20,586 nt of DNA, from the NCBI GenBank assembly GCA_002402245.1, contig NVVP01000005.1:12068-32653 (forward strand), given 5' to 3'. Within the stretch, counting starts at the first letter, position 1. Every line of letters starts with the position of its first letter. Source of the stretch: Gammaproteobacteria bacterium. Lineage in GTDB: Bacteria > Pseudomonadota > Gammaproteobacteria > Nitrosococcales > Methylophagaceae. Shown one piece after another: positions 16,196 to 20,586 of the stretch. The position numbers and the translations under genes are program-made. The notes under the pieces are model-generated. The model saw only the letters and a list, made by a program, of their open reading frames with translations, was not told the DNA's origin and ran no database searches.

Positions 16196-17794
16196 ATGAA
16201 AAAACCGCAGGCATTACGACAACCTACGCAACAAGATATTCAGCCTGTAGTGCAGGCTTTAAATAGTGGTCAGCTTGCTCAAGCTGAAGCGCTTGCCAAA
16301 AAATCATTAAAAAAGTTTCCCAATGCTTTTGTTTTACACAATTTGTACGGTAATGCACTTGCGGGCCAAAATAAATTTAAACCTGCTGTGGATAGCTTTC
16401 GTAAAGCATTACAAATTGATCCTAATATTGCTGAACTTCACTTTAATGTCGCCATATTACTCACTAATTTAAATCGAGTTGATGAGGCGATTACAAGTTA
16501 TAGGAAAACCTTAACATTAAACCCTAAATTTACAGATGCGCATTATAATTTAGGGGCAGCGTTGCAAGCGAAAAGTGAATTCACTCTAGCAGCTAAAAGT
16601 TACCAAACAGCCATAGAACTTGAGCCAGGATTCTTTGAAGCAATGGTTAACCTTGGCGTGGTATTGCAAGAGCAAGGTCAATTGCAAGCTGCAATTGATA
16701 TTTACCGTCGCGCTTTAACTATTGAGCAAGATGCAAAAGTGTATTTTAACCTCGGTACAGCATTAAAAAATGAAGGTAAATTAGATGAGGCGATTGAAAG
16801 CTATAATCAGGCATTAGAATTACAACCTGACTATGCCGAAGTACACAGTAACCTAGGTGAAGTGCTCCGTGACCAAGGTCGTTATGATGAATCAGTGGAA
16901 CGTTATAAACGTGCCTTAGCTATCGATCCAAGTCTACCTGTCGCCAATTACAGTTTAGCCGTTTACCTTTATGATAGTGGTGATTTGGAAGGGGCATTAA
17001 ACCACTTTAAAACATCTCAATTCGCAGATTGGCAAGAACGAACTTTGTATTGTCTGTATAAAACAGAGCGCTTCGATGAATTTAAACAAGGTATGGAAGC
17101 GCTGAAGAAAATCAAGCAAAACTCACCTTTTTTAGCTACCTTAACCGGCCACTATGCTGAAAACTTTGGTGAAGAAAATGACTATAATTTCTGTCCGGAT
17201 CCAATGAGTTTCGTATTTCATAGTGAAATTAAACAACTTAAAGGTGAACATAGCGAGTTACGAGAGCAGTTACTCGCAGAAATTACTAATTCTGATGTGT
17301 CAGAAAAGATGCAGGGCCGTTTAGTTAATGGTGTGCAATCAGCAGGTAATTTATTCAAACGATCTGAGCCTCTGTTTCAGCAATTAGCGAAGCTAGTTGA
17401 AGATGCTTTAGTGCGCTATCAACAACACTATGCGGGTTCAGACTGTGTATTGATTAAAAGCTTCCCTAAAAAAATCGAATTTTCTAGCTCATGGTATGTA
17501 CGCATGAAACAAGGCGGCCATTTAAACTCCCATATGCATGAAGATGGCTGGATAAGTGGCGCACTTTATTTGGCATTGCCACAAAATAAAGCGCATGAAC
17601 ATGAAGGTAGTATTGAAGTCAGTACTCATGGTGATGAGTATCCGAAAAAACATGATAATTTTAGTATCAAACAAATAGCACCTGAAGTAGGGGATATTGT
17701 CATGTTTCCGTCTTCATTATTCCATCGCACGGTTCCCTTTACTGCCGATGAAGAGCGTATTTGCGTTGCGTTTGACTTGAAACCAATGCCGTAG
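16196..17794 (+). CDS. TPR protein with C-terminal 2-oxoglutarate/Fe(II) oxygenase-like domain
   Basis: A 532-residue cytoplasmic protein. Residues about 10-285 are a run of tetratricopeptide repeats (about seven to eight 34-residue units such as AELHFNVAILLTNLNRVDEA and AEVHSNLGEVLRDQGRYDES), a protein-binding solenoid. After a linker, residues about 325-530 resemble the putative 2OG-Fe(II) oxygenase family often found after TPRs. Candidate iron ligands are in NSHMHEDGWISG (H446, H448 or D450) and the distal H510 in SLFHRTVPF, with R521 in ERICVAFDL placed to bind 2-oxoglutarate. The assignment of ligands is inference. Substrates are unknown; the TPRs may present a protein substrate for hydroxylation. 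AAGG at 16185-16188 is the ribosome binding site. The acyltransferase gene follows after 106 bases on the same strand. Confidence 0.88.
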   Translation: MKKPQALRQPTQQDIQPVVQALNSGQLAQAEALAKKSLKKFPNAFVLHNLYGNALAGQNKFKPAVDSFRKALQIDPNIAELHFNVAILLTNLNRVDEAITSYRKTLTLNPKFTDAHYNLGAALQAKSEFTLAAKSYQTAIELEPGFFEAMVNLGVVLQEQGQLQAAIDIYRRALTIEQDAKVYFNLGTALKNEGKLDEAIESYNQALELQPDYAEVHSNLGEVLRDQGRYDESVERYKRALAIDPSLPVANYSLAVYLYDSGDLEGALNHFKTSQFADWQERTLYCLYKTERFDEFKQGMEALKKIKQNSPFLATLTGHYAENFGEENDYNFCPDPMSFVFHSEIKQLKGEHSELREQLLAEITNSDVSEKMQGRLVNGVQSAGNLFKRSEPLFQQLAKLVEDALVRYQQHYAGSDCVLIKSFPKKIEFSSSWYVRMKQGGHLNSHMHEDGWISGALYLALPQNKAHEHEGSIEVSTHGDEYPKKHDNFSIKQIAPEVGDIVMFPSSLFHRTVPFTADEERICVAFDLKPMP

Positions 17795-17884
17795 AAACCT
17801 ACCGGCCAAAATTAACCTAGAAAAGGAAAAATTCCTATACTGGCTAGCAGTGTATTTATGCTATGGTCACTGTTTTTTATCTAC

Positions 17885-17892
17885 AAGGAGGT
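17885..17892 (+). promoter_or_regulatory. Near-perfect Shine-Dalgarno of the acyltransferase gene
   Basis: AAGGAGGT, eight bases before the ATG at 17901, is close to the full anti-Shine-Dalgarno complement and by far the strongest ribosome binding site in the window, where most genes have weak ones. It fixes the start codon and suggests efficient translation. Confidence 0.85.
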
Positions 17893-17900
17893 AGATACGA

Positions 17901-18659
17901 ATGGCAGAAACAACGCTATCTGAACACTTTAATCAAGATTTCGAACTGATTTATGCTAATAGCCCCGCCCTCAAAAAAGAAGGCTTTAAAATACGCCATG
18001 CTGTTTATGCTGAAGAACTAGCTTGGGAGAAGACGCAGTCAAATAGTTTAGAAACAGATAAATATGATGCTTATTCATTTTCTTTGCTGCTACGCCATAA
18101 AAGAACCGGTATTTATGCCGGTACTATTCGGCTAATATTACCACCATCAAATTTACTCGGGAAAGAAGGTATAAGCTTACCTTGTGAAGAACATTATTCA
18201 ATTTCACTTTTTGAAAAGGCAGGCACCGCGGATAAGCAGCCAAAAGGTGCTTATGGCGAAGTATCAAGGCTGGCTATTCCAGAGCAGTTTAGAAAACGAT
18301 TTTGTGAGAAAGAAAATAGCGGTGCCCAAGGTAAGGAGCCTGTAGAAATAAATGCTTCTATGGAAGCACGTTGCCACTTTCCCAGTATAGCTATCGGTTT
18401 ATATTTAGGCGTTATTGCGTTCTCTAAAATATATAATTATGCCAGCCTGTTTGTTGTTATCGAACCTAGGTTGAAAAAAAGGTTAGAACGATTTGGTTTG
18501 ATTTTTGAACAAATTGGCGATGAAATAGAACATCATGGAATGAGGGCTTTATTTTGTTTATCCCGAGCGAGCTTTGAGTCAGAATGTAGTGCAGACGTGT
18601 TGGAATTATTTTATTCAATAGAGCAGAAATTAATTAAACAAGTGGACTCGGTGCCTTAG
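17901..18659 (+). CDS. PEP-CTERM/exosortase system-associated acyltransferase family protein
   Basis: A 252-residue GNAT-like protein of the group named PEP-CTERM/exosortase-associated acyltransferase, related in fold to LuxI-type acyl-homoserine-lactone synthases and N-acyl amino acid synthases. Visible signatures are the LuxI-like IRHAVYAEELAWE (31-43), the AGTIRLILP strand (73-81), YGEVSRLAIPEQFRKR (118-133), the helix HFPSIAIGLYLGVIAFSK, EPRLKKRLERFG (188-199) and the terminal HHGMRALF (211-218). These match the family along its full length. The substrate is unknown; an acyl-CoA or acyl-ACP donor is likely by analogy. In other genomes it often sits near exosortase and exopolysaccharide genes, none of which is visible here. 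It follows the TPR-oxygenase gene by 106 bases and may be read with it or from its own promoter. Confidence 0.88.
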   Translation: MAETTLSEHFNQDFELIYANSPALKKEGFKIRHAVYAEELAWEKTQSNSLETDKYDAYSFSLLLRHKRTGIYAGTIRLILPPSNLLGKEGISLPCEEHYSISLFEKAGTADKQPKGAYGEVSRLAIPEQFRKRFCEKENSGAQGKEPVEINASMEARCHFPSIAIGLYLGVIAFSKIYNYASLFVVIEPRLKKRLERFGLIFEQIGDEIEHHGMRALFCLSRASFESECSADVLELFYSIEQKLIKQVDSVP

Positions 18660-18982
18660 TTTAGCCTAGCTATATAAATTATTAGCGTTTAAGTTTATAA
18701 ACGTTTAAATTTTTAGCTTTACGTCTTAACCTCATAAAACCAAGTAGTGCAGGTAAAATAAGATTGTAGCTTGCTATCAATAAGCTATTTTAGGCTGTTA
18801 TGTCATGAGTTAGCTTGATTAAAAAGTAGTATTTGAATATATACAGAGTAAGTTTTTTTTACTAATCACTCATTATCTTATTTCGGTCACCTTTTGCCAT
18901 AATTGCTCAGAAACAATTGTGCTGTAGACGGTATACTTTACCCATTCCCAAATACGCTAGTTAGATTTTTTAGAGATTTGAT
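18660..18982. other. 323-base AT-rich intergenic region
   Basis: No convincing gene lies here. It holds a weak AT-rich hairpin soon after the acyltransferase stop (18686-18703), a run of T at 18853-18860, an unsupported TATACT at 18932-18937 that could be a -10 for the alpha-2-macroglobulin gene (no -35 at the right distance), and a short minus-strand frame (18682-18780) with a hydrophobic-plus-basic tail discussed as a finding. The region probably contains the end of one transcript and the promoter of the next. Confidence 0.6.
18686..18703 (+). terminator. Weak possible terminator after the acyltransferase gene
   Basis: A 6-bp inverted repeat, CGTTTA (18686-18691) with TAAACG (18698-18703), separated by six bases and followed by the T-rich TTTAAATTTTT. 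It begins 27 bases after the stop codon. The stem is short and AT-rich, so it would be a poor intrinsic terminator. Confidence 0.3.
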
Positions 18983-20586
18983 ATGAAAGCAATTTTATTA
19001 TTCCCGTTTACATTATTAGCTATGATTCTAGGTGACCTTAGTTGGACTGCACCGACTTGGTTAACATCGATTATTGCACTTATAAAAAGAAAACCAAGCG
19101 TGTTTATTGCAGGCTTTGTGTTACTTCTTATCATTGGCGGTGTTTATCAATATATTCAAACATTAGCTCAACCGATTGTGGTGGCGGCTAAAATTAGTAA
19201 GCCCAGTCTTACGGGAACCAGTAAACATGCTAAAGCTGATTCTTTAAACATTAAATTTGTCTACGACTTCTCTAATCTTAAGCCTGACCAAGAGCGACCT
19301 TCCGGTAAGGCTTCTGTTGCTAGAATAGATTTAATTGATCAAAAACTAGCATCGGGTGTATCACTTTCTCCTGCAAAAAAAGGCACGTGGTTGTGGATGA
19401 GTGATAATAGACTTCAATTTACGCCTGAAACTGATTGGCCAGCAGGCACTGAGTATACGGTCAGCTTTGATGACACTATTTTTAACCCTCAAACTATACT
19501 CGCTAGCCAAAGCAGTACATTTAAAACTCATAGCTTTGATATTAAAGTAGCGGATATAGAGTTCTACCAAGATCCTAAAGATGTATCGATTAGAAGAGTC
19601 ATCTCTACGGTTAAATTTAGCCATCCGGTTGATAAAAAATCATTCGAAAAACACGTCAATATGACCATGCGCCCTTCAGGTGCGACCAAAGAAGTAGATC
19701 CTGTTGCCTATGAGTTCGATATTACTTATCACATTAATCAAAGAGAAGCTTATTTAAGCTCAAAGCCGCTTTCATTACCTAAGCAAACTAATTACATGAC
19801 GGTATTGATTGATGACGATGTTAAAACGTTACTGGGTGGCGAGACATCTCAAGCAGAAACGCAAAGAAAAGTACTCATTCCAGATATCTATAGCTTTTTA
19901 AAAGTTGAAGAGGCTGAAACACAAATAGTTAGAAATGAAAATAATCAACCAGAGCAGGTATTAACCTTAGCATTCACTGATTATTTAGATGAAAAAGAAC
20001 TACAGAGTAAACTTACCGCCTATGCGTTGCCTCGAAATAAACATTGGAAAAGTACTGAACAATTGACTGCTGCTGTACTTGCTAAGAGCGAGAAAGTATC
20101 ACTTAAGATGATTCCAAACGAAAGAAGTAACTCAAAGCTATTCAACTTTACCTTTGATGCGCCTGAAGAGTATCAATTGTATGTAAAAATAGACAAAGGC
20201 TTTAAATCAATAAACGACTTCGTTCATGCCTCATTTTATGATAAGTTTTTATATACACCAGCATACCCTAAAGAAGTCACATTCTCTGGCGAAGGCTCAG
20301 TATTAACGTATTCAGGAAACCATAAACTAAGTGTAGTTACACGAGGCGTACCTAGAGTTAAATTTACCATTGGTAAGTTACTTGAAAAGCAGATTTATCA
20401 TCTAGTTTCACAGACAAATGGTGATATTAGTGACCCTGACTTTATAAACTGGCGTTTTTCAAAAGAAAATATTGCTGAGTTTGAAGAGGAATATGTTGAC
20501 CTCAATATGCAGCATCCTAAAGAAGTTAACTATTCATCATTAGATTTAAGTTATTACCTGCCTGAAGAAAAAAACCGTTTTGGCTT
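18983..20586 (+). CDS. Alpha-2-macroglobulin family protein (partial, N-terminal 534 codons)
   Basis: The frame from ATG 18983 stays open to the window edge. Bacterial alpha-2-macroglobulins are large (about 1500-2000 residues) envelope proteins thought to trap foreign proteases in the periplasm. Here a hydrophobic N-terminal stretch (about 1-33) is followed by a basic KRKP and a strong transmembrane helix (about 39-57), then beta-rich sequence with macroglobulin-type strands such as RLQFTPETDWPAGTEYTVSF and the repeated pattern of extended segments ending in VKFSHPVDKKSFEKHVNM. There is no lipobox, unlike lipoprotein members such as E. coli YfhM. The thioester region, if any, lies beyond the window, so the subtype cannot be told. 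The ribosome binding site is weak (AGAG at about 18972). Confidence 0.82.
   Translation, partial: MKAILLFPFTLLAMILGDLSWTAPTWLTSIIALIKRKPSVFIAGFVLLLIIGGVYQYIQTLAQPIVVAAKISKPSLTGTSKHAKADSLNIKFVYDFSNLKPDQERPSGKASVARIDLIDQKLASGVSLSPAKKGTWLWMSDNRLQFTPETDWPAGTEYTVSFDDTIFNPQTILASQSSTFKTHSFDIKVADIEFYQDPKDVSIRRVISTVKFSHPVDKKSFEKHVNMTMRPSGATKEVDPVAYEFDITYHINQREAYLSSKPLSLPKQTNYMTVLIDDDVKTLLGGETSQAETQRKVLIPDIYSFLKVEEAETQIVRNENNQPEQVLTLAFTDYLDEKELQSKLTAYALPRNKHWKSTEQLTAAVLAKSEKVSLKMIPNERSNSKLFNFTFDAPEEYQLYVKIDKGFKSINDFVHASFYDKFLYTPAYPKEVTFSGEGSVLTYSGNHKLSVVTRGVPRVKFTIGKLLEKQIYHLVSQTNGDISDPDFINWRFSKENIAEFEEEYVDLNMQHPKEVNYSSLDLSYYLPEEKNRFG

Noticed and set aside
18932..18937. TATACT as a promoter -10 for the alpha-2-macroglobulin gene
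   Set aside because: No -35-like hexamer at 16-18 bases and no TG extension, so not listed as a promoter.
19361..19624. 87-codon minus-strand frame
   Set aside because: Antisense to the open alpha-2-macroglobulin frame and without family features.

Overview
The window reads as chromosomal DNA of a moderately AT-rich gammaproteobacterium. The evidence is a fused RlmKL 23S rRNA methyltransferase, HrpA, YhbY, SelO with a C-terminal CSS tail, and a DUF1415 protein, all of which look most like gammaproteobacterial versions. I cannot name a genus. There are no rRNA or tRNA genes, insertion sequences, phage genes, CRISPR arrays or obvious recent transfer. All complete genes look intact. The genes at both ends (hrpA on the left, an alpha-2-macroglobulin-like gene on the right) run off the window.

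Left part (1-8220) is mostly translation and RNA housekeeping. A leftward series starts at yhbY (50S assembly factor), passes through a nitroreductase and an exported pentapeptide-repeat protein with gaps of only 6 and 2 bases, and reaches hrpA (DEAH RNA helicase) after 95 bases. It is headed by a good extended -10 promoter at about 3114-3122. Divergent from yhbY, and only 70 bases away, is rlmKL, which makes two modifications of 23S rRNA. rlmKL and the leftward valS (valyl-tRNA synthetase) converge on a strong 13-bp hairpin at 5372-5403. The leftward valS has a consensus -10 in the short gap before the next gene.

Middle part (8266-16040): a large membrane-bound GGDEF-EAL protein, with PAS domains, HAMP and intact catalytic motifs, is followed after 37 bases by a TolC-type outer membrane protein that has no pump genes beside it. 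Converging on it is a tight leftward group: selO (protein AMPylase), a single-span envelope protein of unknown function, and a DUF1415 gene. The last two genes overlap by one base (TAATG). The first codons of the DUF1415 gene contain a 15-bp tandem duplication and a perfect 10-bp inverted repeat.

Right part (16196-20586) is rightward: a TPR protein ending in a 2-oxoglutarate/Fe(II) oxygenase-like domain; a member of the PEP-CTERM/exosortase-associated acyltransferase family (LuxI-like fold) with a near-perfect Shine-Dalgarno sequence; a 323-base gap; and the first 534 codons of a large membrane-anchored alpha-2-macroglobulin family protein.

No wholly new system is evident. The parts most worth following up are the selO-envelope protein-DUF1415 operon, the orphan exosortase-type acyltransferase next to the TPR-oxygenase, and the repeat/hairpin at the start of the DUF1415 gene.
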